DNA of 64,000 nt. Origin: Micromonospora sp. CPCC 205371. Its GTDB lineage: Bacteria; Actinomycetota; Actinomycetes; Mycobacteriales; Micromonosporaceae. The position numbers and the translations under genes are program-made. Location: the NCBI RefSeq assembly GCF_026130045.1, contig NZ_JAIBNX010000003.1:62001-126000 (forward strand). The letters run 5' to 3'. Under the pieces are notes generated by a model, which was not told where the DNA came from, made no database searches, and saw only the letters and a program-made list of their open reading frames with translations. Below, piece by piece: positions 50,042 through 59,113 of this stretch; position 1 is the first letter of the stretch; the number at the start of each line of letters is the position of its first letter.

Positions 50042-50515
50042 TCACGCAATACGGGGTGGCTGGTAGGTCTCCTGCCTGGAGCGTGACTCATACTGGTTTG
50101 TGCCGAAAGCGTCGCTGTCGTAGGCGAGTTCTTCCCGTGTTCCCGCCCAGCGTGCGGTGAGCGCGAACAGGACTATCGTGTCCAGCGCGATCATCATCAG
50201 CGCCCAGATCGGGTACGCACCGATCGACGCGACCTGCATGATGGCGTGCAGCATAACGATGATGATCGCGAGAAACCGGGCCCAGCTCTGCCCGAGGAGC
50301 AAGCCGACGCTGGTGAGGATCAGCAGCGCTCCGGAGATCAGCAACGTCCAGGCCCACGAGGTCAGGTCCACCACGACGAAGTTGTCTGCCGCGACGGCCA
50401 CGCGATCGTCTTGGACCAGTGCCACGATTCCTTCGAAGATATTCATCGCGCCAACAAAGATCATCATAACTGCGGCGAAGGCGACCCAGCCGGCCCAACT
50501 CCTGCTCGTAGCCAT
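50042..50515 (-). CDS. DUF7144-like membrane protein
   Basis: 157 residues, four membrane helices (WAGWVAFAAVMMIFVGAMN first). VDLTSWAWTLLISGALL and LLGQSWARFLAIIIVMLHA fit small actinobacterial membrane proteins of this type. ATG 50515 has the better ribosome-site spacing; GTG 50524 is in frame. Function unknown. Confidence 0.78.
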   Translation of the reverse strand: MATSRSWAGWVAFAAVMMIFVGAMNIFEGIVALVQDDRVAVAADNFVVVDLTSWAWTLLISGALLILTSVGLLLGQSWARFLAIIIVMLHAIMQVASIGAYPIWALMMIALDTIVLFALTARWAGTREELAYDSDAFGTNQYESRSRQETYQPPRIA

Positions 50516-50627
50516 ATCCGACACCTTTCTCCAGTCGATGGCTTCAGTACAGGCGGCGGAGGATGCTGGGCGCCTCGCCCGCAGCGGGTGATTCGCCGCA
50601 GACGGTCAGGGCCGCGAACCCGGCTGT

Positions 50628-51251
50628 TCATTGAGGTCGGTGGGCCCAGAAGAGCTGGTGGCCGCTGCTCCCTTCGGGCACGAAGTGCTCGGCGTCGATG
50701 TCCAGGCCGGCCTGGATGATCCACTTACGGTAGGTGGCCGCGTCGGCGTGACTCCACCACATGGCGGCGGTGCCGCCGAGCCAGCGGTCCTCGGTTCCGG
50801 TCCACGCCTGGGCTCCGGTGGTCGCCAGAAGGAGGCCGCCGGGCCGTAGCCAGGCGGCGACGCGGCGCAGCACGTGCGGCTGCGCGTCAAGTGGCATGTG
50901 GATGAGCGCGTAGAGGCAGATGACCGCGTCGAACGTCCGGTCGGGGAACGCAACCCCGGTAGCGTCGGCGTGCAGGAACGTCGCTTTGGGAACGAGTCGA
51001 CGGGCGCGGTTTATCTGGACCTCGCTGAGGTCGACGCCGACTACCTGGTGGCCGTTGTCGGCGAGTGCCCTGGCGACCGGGACGCCGCAGCCGCAGCCGA
51101 GATCCAGGACATCGGCGTTGGCCGGGAGCCGTAGTCGCAGCTCTGCGAGCCAGGATGCGTGCCCGGCCGGATTGTCGTGGTCACCGCGGTAGCGCAGGGA
51201 GAGGCTGTCGTACCCGCGTCGGACCAGTTCGGTGGGATCGGGGACGTTCAC
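50628..51251 (-). CDS. Class I SAM-dependent methyltransferase
   Basis: 207 residues. Motif I VLDLGCGCGVPVARAL (~48), acidic loop VVGVDLSEVQINRAR, motif IV-like FDAVICLYALIHMP, post-motif LRPGGLLLATTG. Methyltransf_25/11 type, substrate unknown. Stand-alone, with its own start after a 200-bp gap from the cutinase terminator. Confidence 0.87.
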   Translation of the reverse strand: MNVPDPTELVRRGYDSLSLRYRGDHDNPAGHASWLAELRLRLPANADVLDLGCGCGVPVARALADNGHQVVGVDLSEVQINRARRLVPKATFLHADATGVAFPDRTFDAVICLYALIHMPLDAQPHVLRRVAAWLRPGGLLLATTGAQAWTGTEDRWLGGTAAMWWSHADAATYRKWIIQAGLDIDAEHFVPEGSSGHQLFWAHRPQ

Positions 51252-51390
51252 GACGGCATCCTCGTTCAGCCAGCCAACCGTTGACGACCGGATTTCACCG
51301 ACCTGGCCACAGGTCCCGAATCAAAGATTACACAGCCGGGAGCGTGCTTGCCGCGGTGATCCAACCAATCGTAGGCCGTCGCCAAGGACA

Positions 51391-51434
51391 CGAGCCTCCT
51401 CCCAGGTCGTAACGCCGGCTTGGGAGGAGGCTCG
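51391..51434 (-). terminator. Strong hairpin terminator of the cutinase gene
   Basis: CGAGCCTCCTCCCA (51391-51404) pairs perfectly with TGGGAGGAGGCTCG (51421-51434), 16-base loop. It lies 27 bp past the cutinase stop on the minus strand. No long T-run follows, as is usual in high-GC actinomycetes. Confidence 0.7.
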
Positions 51435-51460
51435 ATGAGGCGTACCGAGACCGCGAATGG

Positions 51461-52099
51461 CTAGACGCGGTCGGCAGCGAACTCCGCCGCGTCATCGGCG
51501 TCGTCGCGGTAGCTCAGGTGTGCCAGGACGCTCGTGCCGGTGGGGTCGCAGACGACGTCGTTGTTCGCGCAGATGTCCAGGGTCCGCTCGGCGAACTCGC
51601 CCTCGATGCCGCGGCCCAGCTTCCGCAGCGGGTACCCGAACACCAGCACCGCCACGATCCGGGGCTGGACCGCATCGGGGATGGTGGCCACCACCGGGGC
51701 GCCCACAGCGGCGCCGGCGGAGCTGACGCCAAGAGAGTTGCCGACCACATCCGCGCCCTGGGAGTAGCCGACCAGGATGAACCGTTGGTCAGGACAGGCC
51801 TGCGCCTGGCTCGACACACGCTGGACCAAGGCGCGGTTGCCCTGGGCCGGCGAGGTGGGGCTCACGCTCGCCGGGTAGTCAACGGGGTGGCTGGTCACTG
51901 TCGTGCCGGTCAGTCGGTCCTCGATCGCGTCGAACACCGGATCACCCACGATGATCCCGAGCCGGCCCGGCTCGCCCGTACCGCGCGCTACCACGACCTC
52001 AACGTCCGAACACGCTGCGGCGTACGCCGCCGGAGCGTTGACCACCGCCGCGCCGCTGGCGACGAGCAGTGCGCCGGCGAGCAAGAGACGGATACGCAT
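51461..52099 (-). CDS. Secreted cutinase/carboxylesterase
   Basis: 212 residues. Signal peptide ends near AAYAAAC. VVVARGTGEPG, the nucleophile elbow VGYSQGADVVG (Ser ~108), Asp in CANNDVVCDP and His in LAHLSYRDD form the cutinase triad; four Cys make two disulfides. Exported alpha/beta esterase acting on cutin, lipids or polyesters. Ends at a strong terminator. Confidence 0.92.
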   Translation of the reverse strand: MRIRLLLAGALLVASGAAVVNAPAAYAAACSDVEVVVARGTGEPGRLGIIVGDPVFDAIEDRLTGTTVTSHPVDYPASVSPTSPAQGNRALVQRVSSQAQACPDQRFILVGYSQGADVVGNSLGVSSAGAAVGAPVVATIPDAVQPRIVAVLVFGYPLRKLGRGIEGEFAERTLDICANNDVVCDPTGTSVLAHLSYRDDADDAAEFAADRV

Positions 52100-52248
52100 G
52101 ACAGATCACCTCTGCTCCTGCCTGGTGGATGGGACGGCACGAAGCTAACGAACGGCCCAATCCGGGCGGTACTCAGTGAAATGCCAGTATTGGTGGCCAA
52201 GAAATGTCACTCGCGTGCGCCTGCGGCAAAGCGAATGGGGTGAGGTTG

Positions 52249-53487
52249 ATGAGGATCACGGCGCAGACCGCGGCGCTGCTACGCGCCGATATTCTGGCGT
52301 CGGCTGGCGAGATGGTGTGCGAGATCGAGGCGCACGTTCCCGAGTACGCGGACCGGGACGGCGAACCCCCGGCTCGCGCGTTGCGGCGCGGCGTCGAGCT
52401 CGCCCTGAGCCGCTACGTCGACCTCCTCGACCAGCACGTCCCGTCGAACGACTCCACGGCTCCCGGTACGTCTGGCGGTCGGGCCGTCGACTGGCGTGCC
52501 GTCTACCGCGAGGCCGGCGCGGCCGAGATGCGCGCCGGTCGCAGCCTGGACAGCTTGCACGCGGCAGTGCGTATCTGCGCGCGCGTGGCCAACCGCCGCT
52601 TGCACCTCTTCGCCGAGCGCCACGCGCTCCCAGCGCAGGCCCTTGCGTGGCTCGGCGAGATGATCTTTGACAACATCGACGACATCTCGGCGGCGTCGGC
52701 CGAAGGATACGCGGCCGCGCGGGCAGCCGAGGCCGGTGAACTCGACCGGCGCCGGCGTCGCCTGCTTGACGTGCTCGTCGCGGAGCCGCCGCCGTCGAAG
52801 CGCGCGCTCGCGACAGCGGCCGCCGCGGCTCGCTGGGCGCTGCCACGCCGGCTGGGCGCCGTGGCGATCGCCACGCCCGGGCCGATCATCCCGCCACCAG
52901 TCCTGCCGCCGCAGATACTGACCGGACTCGACCACACCCGGCCCTACCTCATCGTGCCGGATCCGGACAGCCCCGCCCAGGCACGGACACTCGTCAACGG
53001 CCTGGCCGGCCACCGGGCGGCGGTCGGGCTCGCGGTGTCCCCTGTGGACGCCAGCAGGTCGCTGCGCTGGGCCCGCCTCGCGCTCGACCTGGCCGCGAAG
53101 GGGCACATCCCGAGCCGGGACATCATCTGGTGCGCCGACCACCTGACCGAACTCGCGATCCTCCAGGACCAGGCGCTGACCGCCGCGCTCGTCGAGCGGC
53201 GGCTGGCGCCGCTCGCCCGCTTGCCGCAGGACAAGCGCGAACGCCTCGCCGACACCCTGCTGGCTTGGCTGAAGCTCAACATGAACGCCAACGAGGTGGC
53301 CAATCACCTCCACCTACACCCGCAGACCGTGCGCCAGCGCCTCCGCCAGCTCACACCGTTGTTCCGCGACCAGATCCGCGATCCCGAAGAGCGCTTCGAC
53401 CTGGCGATCGCGCTGTGGGCCCGCCAGTCGGGAGGCGCCTGGCCGGTGATAGCCGTTCGTTCATCCAACTCGTCGCGTCGGCGGTAG
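52249..53487 (+). CDS. PucR-family helix-turn-helix regulator
   Basis: 412 residues from the ATG at 52249 (GGTGAGG before it); a start at 52204 is less likely. The central GGDEF-like part is degenerate. The C-terminus is the PucR HTH (LADTLLAWLKLNMNANEVAN followed by HLHLHPQTVRQRLRQL). Probably a transcription activator. A hydrolase gene follows after 41 bp and may be co-transcribed or controlled. Confidence 0.85.
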   Translation: MRITAQTAALLRADILASAGEMVCEIEAHVPEYADRDGEPPARALRRGVELALSRYVDLLDQHVPSNDSTAPGTSGGRAVDWRAVYREAGAAEMRAGRSLDSLHAAVRICARVANRRLHLFAERHALPAQALAWLGEMIFDNIDDISAASAEGYAAARAAEAGELDRRRRRLLDVLVAEPPPSKRALATAAAAARWALPRRLGAVAIATPGPIIPPPVLPPQILTGLDHTRPYLIVPDPDSPAQARTLVNGLAGHRAAVGLAVSPVDASRSLRWARLALDLAAKGHIPSRDIIWCADHLTELAILQDQALTAALVERRLAPLARLPQDKRERLADTLLAWLKLNMNANEVANHLHLHPQTVRQRLRQLTPLFRDQIRDPEERFDLAIALWARQSGGAWPVIAVRSSNSSRRR

Positions 53488-53528
53488 CGTCGTTTCTGGC
53501 TAGTCGCGCTCTCCTTGAGGAGGAGGAC

Positions 53529-54365
53529 ATGGCACGCGTAGCGGTGGGCGAGGAGAACGGCGCCCCGATTGAGCTGTACTACGAGGACTTCGGCGCCGGG
53601 CGGCCGGTGGTGTTGATACATGGGTGGCCGCTGAGCGGGCGCTCCTGGGAGAAGCAGGTGCCCACGCTGGTCGACGACGGGTACCGCGTCATCGCGTACG
53701 ACCGGCGCGGGTTCGGCGCCTCCTCCCGGCCGTGGGAGGGGTACGACTATGACACCTTCGCCGCCGACCTGCGCACACTGCTGGAACACCTGGATCTGAC
53801 CGACGTCGCGCTGGTCGGCTTCTCGATGGGCGGCGGTGAAGTGGCCCGCTACGTCGGCCGCTACGGCACCGACCGGGTCACCAGGGCAGTGTTCGCGGGG
53901 GCGGTCCCGCCGTACCTGTACAAGACCGGCGACAACCCCGACGGCGGTATCGACGACGCCACACTCACCGCCTTCCACGACGGCATCCGAGCGGACCGGT
54001 TCGCCTTCGTGGACCAGTTCGTCACGAACTTCTTCGCTGTGCGTGGCCGCACCGACCTGGTCAGCGAGCCGCTGCGGCTGGCCAACGTCGCCATCGCCGC
54101 CGGCGCCTCGCCCAAGGGCACGCTGGACTGCACGACCGCGTTCAGCAAGACCGACTTTCGGCAGGACCTGCAGGCGTTCACGATCCCGACGCTGGTGATC
54201 CACGGCGACTCGGACGCGATCGTGCCGTTCGAGGTCAGCGGCCGGCGTACCGCCGAGGCCATCAAGGAGAGCAAGCTGGTGGTCGTACCCGACGCGCCGC
54301 ACGGCCTCAACGTCACCCATGCCGACGTCTTCAACACCGAACTGCTGACCTTCCTACGCACCTAG
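53529..54365 (+). CDS. Non-haem haloperoxidase-like alpha/beta hydrolase
   Basis: 278 residues; ATG after GAGGAGGAGG. LIHGWPLSGRSWE (oxyanion), GFSMGGGEVARYVGRYG (Ser nucleophile ~99), LVIHGDSDAIVPFE (Asp) and PDAPHGLNVTH (His) form the triad of bacterial perhydrolase/haloperoxidase esterases. Cytosolic. Substrate unknown. Confidence 0.9.
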   Translation: MARVAVGEENGAPIELYYEDFGAGRPVVLIHGWPLSGRSWEKQVPTLVDDGYRVIAYDRRGFGASSRPWEGYDYDTFAADLRTLLEHLDLTDVALVGFSMGGGEVARYVGRYGTDRVTRAVFAGAVPPYLYKTGDNPDGGIDDATLTAFHDGIRADRFAFVDQFVTNFFAVRGRTDLVSEPLRLANVAIAAGASPKGTLDCTTAFSKTDFRQDLQAFTIPTLVIHGDSDAIVPFEVSGRRTAEAIKESKLVVVPDAPHGLNVTHADVFNTELLTFLRT

Positions 54366-54399
54366 CGAAGCTACGAATGCGGGCAGCCTGGCTCGATGG

Positions 54400-54855
54400 T
54401 CACGGCCGTCGTTGCTCCTCGTTGGCGACCGCCGCGAGCAGGTCCCGCAGGTGACGGCGATCCGCGTCCGGCACGGCGAAGAGCGCGGCGGCCCGGATGT
54501 GCGCCTTGGTGCCCAGCAGATCGCGACGGCGCTGCCCCTCATCGGTCAAGACGAGGTGCTTGACCCGCCTGTCGGTCGGGTCGGTACGGCGAGTGACCAG
54601 GCCACGGCGCTCCAGCCCGTCGACGATCCCGGTCACGTTGGAAGCGTCGCAGCCGAGTAGGTCGGCGAGGTCGCGCATCGGCGCGGGGCCGCGCAGGTTG
54701 ACCAGGGCGAGGGCCTGGGCGGGCGGCAGGTCCAGCTCCGCCGCGATCGCATTGAACCCCTGCCGGAGCCGGCCCGCCACCTGGAACACCAGATCGGCCA
54801 GTTCGGTGATCACCTGGTCCGGGGCGGCAGGTGAGTGGGCGCCGTCCGCAGTCAT
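54400..54855 (-). CDS. MarR-family regulator
   Basis: 151 residues from the ATG at 54855; the frame extends 30 codons further over operator-like repeats and is not used. The winged helix is in MRDLADLLGCDASNVTGIVDGLERRG (in part) with the wing TRRTDPTDRRVKHLVLT. It diverges from the DUF6069 gene; two similar sites lie between them. It likely represses both. Confidence 0.88.
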   Translation of the reverse strand: MTADGAHSPAAPDQVITELADLVFQVAGRLRQGFNAIAAELDLPPAQALALVNLRGPAPMRDLADLLGCDASNVTGIVDGLERRGLVTRRTDPTDRRVKHLVLTDEGQRRRDLLGTKAHIRAAALFAVPDADRRHLRDLLAAVANEEQRRP

Positions 54856-54872
54856 GACTCGATGATACGTGT

Positions 54873-54938
54873 CCTCGATAGTTGAGGTTTCCAAGTATCT
54901 GCTACGCTCCGAAAGGTTGACGTCCTCAACAATTGACT
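54873..54938. promoter_or_regulatory. Two MarR-type operator copies
   Basis: CCTCGATAGTTGAGG (54873-54887) and CCTCAACAATTGACT (54924-54938) share the pattern CCTCRAYARTTGA. The first is close to a palindrome. They lie between the divergent MarR and DUF6069 genes, the second within 17 bp of the DUF6069 start. Confidence 0.6.
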
Positions 54939-54954
54939 TCCTCAAGGAGGAGCC

Positions 54955-55410
54955 GTGGCGGTAGTTACGAGTGTGGAGCAGACCGGGCGCAAGGGACGGT
55001 TCGGCAGGGCGGGCAGGCGGATACTCGTGGTCGCGGGTGCGGTGCTCGCAACCACCCTGGTCTGGGTGATCGGTGAGCCGCTACTTGGCCATGACCTCGT
55101 GGTGACCTCACCCGGACAGCCCGCCATGGACCTCGGCCTGGCCGAGATCATCTTCATGGCTCTGGCTTCCAGCCTGCTCGGCTGGGCGGCACTTGCCATC
55201 CTGGAGCGGATCACCGCTCGCGCCATGGTCATCTGGACGATCGCGGCATTCGTGGTCCTAGCGGCGTCGTTCCTGCCGTTCGCCGGCGTGGAGACGTCCG
55301 GCGGTAGCAAGGTTGTGCTGGCCCTCACGCACGTCGCGGTCGCGGCCGTGCTCATTCCGGGCCTTCGGCGCACGAGTGCAGGCCGCACGCCGGGACGGTC
55401 AGCCAGCTGA
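54955..55410 (+). CDS. DUF6069-family membrane protein
   Basis: 151 residues; GTG start after AAGGAGGAG. Four membrane helices (ILVVAGAVLATTLVWVIG first; ALTHVAVAAVLIPGLRR last), the DUF6069 layout. Function unknown. Divergent from MarR with shared operators, so it is probably the regulated target. Confidence 0.83.
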   Translation: MAVVTSVEQTGRKGRFGRAGRRILVVAGAVLATTLVWVIGEPLLGHDLVVTSPGQPAMDLGLAEIIFMALASSLLGWAALAILERITARAMVIWTIAAFVVLAASFLPFAGVETSGGSKVVLALTHVAVAAVLIPGLRRTSAGRTPGRSAS

Positions 55411-55523
55411 CGGCGCCCCGGACATACCGCTGTCAGCCCGCGGGGCAGGCGCATTAGCCGACCAGCGCAGTTCATCGATCGTGTCGACGCCGCGCCGGCG
55501 ACCCGCGGCGCGCCAGCGGCCCT

Positions 55524-55922
55524 CTACCGTCCTACTTCGACGGTGGGTCGGAAGCGCATGGCGGACCAACGGTCGTCCACGGAGATCAGGGTGACGCCCG
55601 CGAAGTTCTGTGCCTCCAGATACTGACGCAAGATGTCCCGGTTCAGATCCGTACCGGCTTTCTTGCCGCCCTTCGGGTACGCGATCCACAGCAGGCCGCC
55701 AGGCTTCGTCGCCCGCACGGCGCTTTCAAGCGAGTCGTCCAGGGCGGCCGAGTCCTGGGCGAAAAACAACACGGCGTCGCTGGACTCGGCCCGCGTGGTG
55801 CCCTGCAACCGAGCCCCCTCAAGCAGCGCCAGCAGAGTTTCCTTTACATCATCCGGGGCGCTGATCAGCGCAACGGTCATGCCATTCTTAATGCCAAGCT
55901 TCTTGGACAGTGAACTACTCAT
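55524..55922 (-). CDS. DUF3052-family protein
   Basis: 132 residues. SLSKKLGIKNGMTVALISAP, FFAQDSAALDDSLESAVRAT and GGLLWIAYPKGGKKAGTDLNRD match DUF3052. Soluble cytosolic protein; role unknown. Stand-alone. Confidence 0.85.
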   Translation of the reverse strand: MSSSLSKKLGIKNGMTVALISAPDDVKETLLALLEGARLQGTTRAESSDAVLFFAQDSAALDDSLESAVRATKPGGLLWIAYPKGGKKAGTDLNRDILRQYLEAQNFAGVTLISVDDRWSAMRFRPTVEVGR

Positions 55923-56131
55923 CCCGCATCCTCACCACATGTCAACGTGCGTTTTGCAACACGTTAGCGCTGGCTGACGTCACCACATCGCGGCGGACGG
56001 TGTGCTGATTGGCGTCAGCCCGGCATGCCGGGGGCTGGGCCGGGCCGGTCGCCGCAGCCGGCCGTCTTGAGGCGGGCGAGGTAGTGGCGCCGCCCTGCCG
56101 TAACTGGGGCGACCGCTGTTCGGCGGCCGAG
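55923..56131. other. Gene-free gap
   Basis: 209 bp without a recognisable gene; the next 300 bp hold the TolB-like remnant on the minus strand. Confidence 0.4.
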
Positions 56132-56429
56132 TTAACGCTGTCTGCCGGGCGTGTGGGAGCCCCAGGACGGAAAGTTCAACGGGTCCGGCGTGGCGTTGAC
56201 GGCGATTTTGAGATGCCGTCCGTTGGCGTTCATCGTGCAGAGCTTGTCGATCTCAGCTGGTACCGTCCGGATTGGCCGTCCAGATGCTGTAGTCACCTAA
56301 CGCGCGATCGAATCTGCCGAAAGCGATCCGGCCGTTCTCCGGCTGGCCGAGGGCGTGCGCAGGCTCGGCGATGCCAACGGTCAGCAGGGCAATGACGAGG
56401 AGCGCCACAGCCGATCTGACCCGCAACAT
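56132..56429 (-). pseudogene. TolB-like beta-propeller gene, truncated and frameshifted
   Basis: ATG 56429 begins a signal peptide (VRSAVALLVIALLTVGIAEP) and a propeller strand (NGRIAFGRFDRALGDYSIWT), then stops at 56253. A second frame continues IDKLCTMNANGRHLKIAVNA and PDPLNFPSWGSHTPGRQR to TAA 56132-56134, again a TolB-type repeat (TMNxxGRHLK). A frameshift near 56255 joins them. Only ~100 codons exist, so the gene is inactive. Confidence 0.7.
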
Positions 56430-56632
56430 GCTGCCAGTGTGGACGCCGTCGGCTGCGACTGTGGTCGATTCTCCAGATGTTCCACGTCGAGATCGCCGAT
56501 CCGCAAACCGACGAGCACGGCCGGCGCGATCCACGCACCAAAATGATCAACTGAAGGCTGTGGGTCCGCGGCGGTTGATCCTGCCGCGGACCCCGGTCAG
56601 CCGACCAACGCAGCGCTGCCGCCGACGCCGGT

Positions 56633-57697
56633 TCAGGGGCTGGTGCAGGCTACGCCGGTGGGAGCGGCCGCGCCGTTGCCGTTGGCGACGTAGCCGAAGG
56701 TGGTCGTGGCGTTGGCGGCGAGGCTGCCGTTGTACGGCGCGTTCCGCACGCTGACCGCGCCGCTGGTGCCGGTGTTGGCGCCGTTCCACAGGTTGGTGAT
56801 GCTCTGTCCACTCGGGAGCGTCATCCGCACTGTCCAGCCGTTCACGGCCGCGGTGCCGGCGCGCACCGTCACCTCACCCTGGAAGCCGCCACCCCACGAG
56901 TTCACCGTCCGGTACGAGGCGGTGCAGGCCCCCGTCGGGGGCGCCGACGTCGGTGGTGTGCTTGTGGGCGGGGTGACCGCCGGCGATGTAGGCGTGGTGC
57001 CGTCGGTGATGCTGCGTGGGACCGCACGCAGCGCGTTGAACCAGACGGTGGCCATCTTGGCGTAGCCGCCCGCGTTGGGATGTACGCCGTCGGCCAGGTC
57101 GGCGGCGGTCAGGACGGGGTACATGTCGACGAAGTGCACCCGCTTGCCGGCGTTGACCTTGCTTTGCACGATCTCGGGTATCGCCGCGTTGTATGTGCGT
57201 ACCTGCGAATCGGCTCCGTTCAATCGGATGATCGAGGCGACGAAGACCTCGGCGTCCGGTGCCGTGTCGGTGATCTTGTCGATCAATGTGGACAGTCGCT
57301 GGGGCGCGCCGGCCGATTGGCTGAACATGTCGTTGGTGCCGATGTGCAGCAGCACGGTGCGCGGGGTGGTGGCGCGCAGCCAGTTCACCACGTTGGCGTC
57401 GATCTGTGCGATGGTCCACCCCGAGTGACCCTGGTGGTCGTGGTCGCCGAGGCTGGGTGGGCCGTTGAACTGGGAGCCGACGAAGTCAATCTTGTATCCG
57501 CCGGCGACGAATTTCTGCCACAGCTCTATCCGGTAGCCGCCGGGCACGTTCAGGCCGTCGGTGATCGAGTCGCCCAGTGGCATGACGCGCACGCCGCCGT
57601 TCGACTCGGCGCTGGCGGGGCCGATGGCCAGCAGCGTTCCGGCGACTGCGATCGCGGCGGCCGATGCCGCTGCGAGCAGGCCGCTCATCTTCCGCAT
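56633..57697 (-). CDS. Secreted SGNH/GDSL esterase with CBM2
   Basis: 354 residues. Signal peptide ends near ASAES. SGNH blocks: VMPLGDSITDGLNVPGGYR (Ser), HIGTNDMF (Asn), DGVHPNAGGY (Asp-His). A Thr/Pro linker (~235-262) joins a family 2 cellulose-binding module (CTASYRTVNSWGGGFQGEVTV; NGWTVRMTLPSG; NLWNG). Likely an acetyl-xylan or similar esterase acting on plant polysaccharide outside the cell. It diverges from a LacI-family gene, its probable regulator. Confidence 0.92.
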   Translation of the reverse strand: MRKMSGLLAAASAAAIAVAGTLLAIGPASAESNGGVRVMPLGDSITDGLNVPGGYRIELWQKFVAGGYKIDFVGSQFNGPPSLGDHDHQGHSGWTIAQIDANVVNWLRATTPRTVLLHIGTNDMFSQSAGAPQRLSTLIDKITDTAPDAEVFVASIIRLNGADSQVRTYNAAIPEIVQSKVNAGKRVHFVDMYPVLTAADLADGVHPNAGGYAKMATVWFNALRAVPRSITDGTTPTSPAVTPPTSTPPTSAPPTGACTASYRTVNSWGGGFQGEVTVRAGTAAVNGWTVRMTLPSGQSITNLWNGANTGTSGAVSVRNAPYNGSLAANATTTFGYVANGNGAAAPTGVACTSP

Positions 57698-57917
57698 GGT
57701 GGTTCCTCCTTCGGTTAGGGGCTGGTGCGGGTGAGTGCGGGCGTCGCTGGGCGGCCGCCCGCGAGGAACCCGAACGGAGCGTTTGACGTCGAGCGCCGAA
57801 GGACGCCGTTACCGGTCGATCGAGGGCCGGCCCGCCGCGTGAGCATGTGGTACCGGTGCGCTGAGGCGTCGTAGCGACGTCAGCGAGGCGGTCGTGGACT
57901 GCCACTCCGTCCGACCA

Positions 57918-57963
57918 CATCCGGCTCGAAACAGTTAGAAGTATCGATGGAAACGGTTCGGTT
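57918..57963. promoter_or_regulatory. LacI-type operator candidate
   Basis: TGGAAACGGTT sits at 57946-57956, with a weaker GAAACAGTT copy about 20 bp to its left. It lies between the divergent esterase and LacI genes. The core GGAAACGGTT recurs at 14134-14143. Confidence 0.45.
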
Positions 57964-58033
57964 GGCAACCCTCGAGGTGCGATGTGCCGTGATCGTCATC
58001 GATCTGATCAGGGCGGCCTCATACACTGCCGCC

Positions 58034-59080
58034 GTGGCGGAACGGATTGTAGAAGGCCAGCGGCGAGGCCGTCGGCGCGGAGAGTTGACCATCGCGACGA
58101 TCGCGCGCCTGGCCGGCGTGTCGAAGCCGACCGTGTCCAAGGTGCTCAACGGCAGGGCCGGCGTCGCGTTGGAGACCCGGCAGCGGGTCGAGGCGCTCCT
58201 GCGCGAACACAACTACCGGCGGCCCGACGCGGTGCTTCCCACGGCCACCCTCGAGGTGGTGTTCCACGGGCTGGAGAGCAACCAGGCAATCAAGATCATG
58301 CGTGGGGTCGAGCGGGTGGCCCGCCAGCACGAGCTTGCCGTCGGCTTCACCGAGGTGAACGACGAGGGCACCTCACAGGGCCGGCCCTGGACCGAATGGG
58401 TCCTGGCGCGGCGCCCGATCGGCGTGATCGCCGTGTACCCGAACACCACCCCGTCGCAGCACGCGCAACTGGCCGCCAGCGCGATACCGCTGGTCACCCT
58501 TGACCCGACGGGAGAGCCGGTGCACCCGACCCCCTCGGTCGGCGCGACCAACTGGAGCGGCGCGATCGCCGCCACCCGGCACCTGCTCGACCTCGGCCAC
58601 CGCCGGATCGCCGTGATCAGCGGACCGGCCGAGTACCTCGGCGCGCGAGCCCGGCTGGAGGGCTGCCGCGCGGCGCTAGACGCCGCCGGCATCCCGCTGA
58701 ATCCTCAGCTGGTGCGCACCGGGCCCTTCGGCTTCGGTGTCGGCCGCGAGTTCGGCCGCGAGCTCTTGCGCCTGCCCGACCCGCCGACCGCCGTGCTGTG
58801 CGGCAACGACCTGCAGGCCCTCGGCGTGTACACGGCCGCCGCCGAGCTCGGCATACACATCCCACAGCAGCTGAGCGTTGTCGGCTTCGACGACATCGAC
58901 ACCACGAACTGGTGCTGGCCACCGATGACCACCGTGCGACAGCCGTTCACCGAGATGGGCGCGACGGCCGCCCGGATGGTCGTCGCCCTCGCCGCCGGCG
59001 AGGCCCTGAGCCAGCCACGGACCGAGCTGGCCACCACGCTCGTCGTTCGCGACAGCACAGCGCCGCCGGGCCGGCTCTGA
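58034..59080 (+). CDS. LacI-family transcriptional regulator
   Basis: About 348 residues from the GTG at 58034; an ATG at 57947 in the same frame would place the operator inside the gene. Helix-turn-helix TIATIARLAGVSKPTVSKVL (~18-37) with NGRAGVALETRQRV after it. The periplasmic-binding-type sensor follows (GVIAVYPNTTPSQH; DLGHRRIAVISGPAEYLGAR; LSVVGFDDID). Probably senses a sugar and represses the neighbouring CBM2 esterase. Confidence 0.9.
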   Translation: MAERIVEGQRRGRRRGELTIATIARLAGVSKPTVSKVLNGRAGVALETRQRVEALLREHNYRRPDAVLPTATLEVVFHGLESNQAIKIMRGVERVARQHELAVGFTEVNDEGTSQGRPWTEWVLARRPIGVIAVYPNTTPSQHAQLAASAIPLVTLDPTGEPVHPTPSVGATNWSGAIAATRHLLDLGHRRIAVISGPAEYLGARARLEGCRAALDAAGIPLNPQLVRTGPFGFGVGREFGRELLRLPDPPTAVLCGNDLQALGVYTAAAELGIHIPQQLSVVGFDDIDTTNWCWPPMTTVRQPFTEMGATAARMVVALAAGEALSQPRTELATTLVVRDSTAPPGRL

Positions 59081-59113
59081 CCACGTCAACGCGGCCGCGA
59101 GAAGCGCCCCGAC

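Noticed and set aside
57947-58033. Upstream ATG for the LacI gene
   Set aside because: It would put the operator-like GGAAACGGTT in the coding region and adds no conserved residues.
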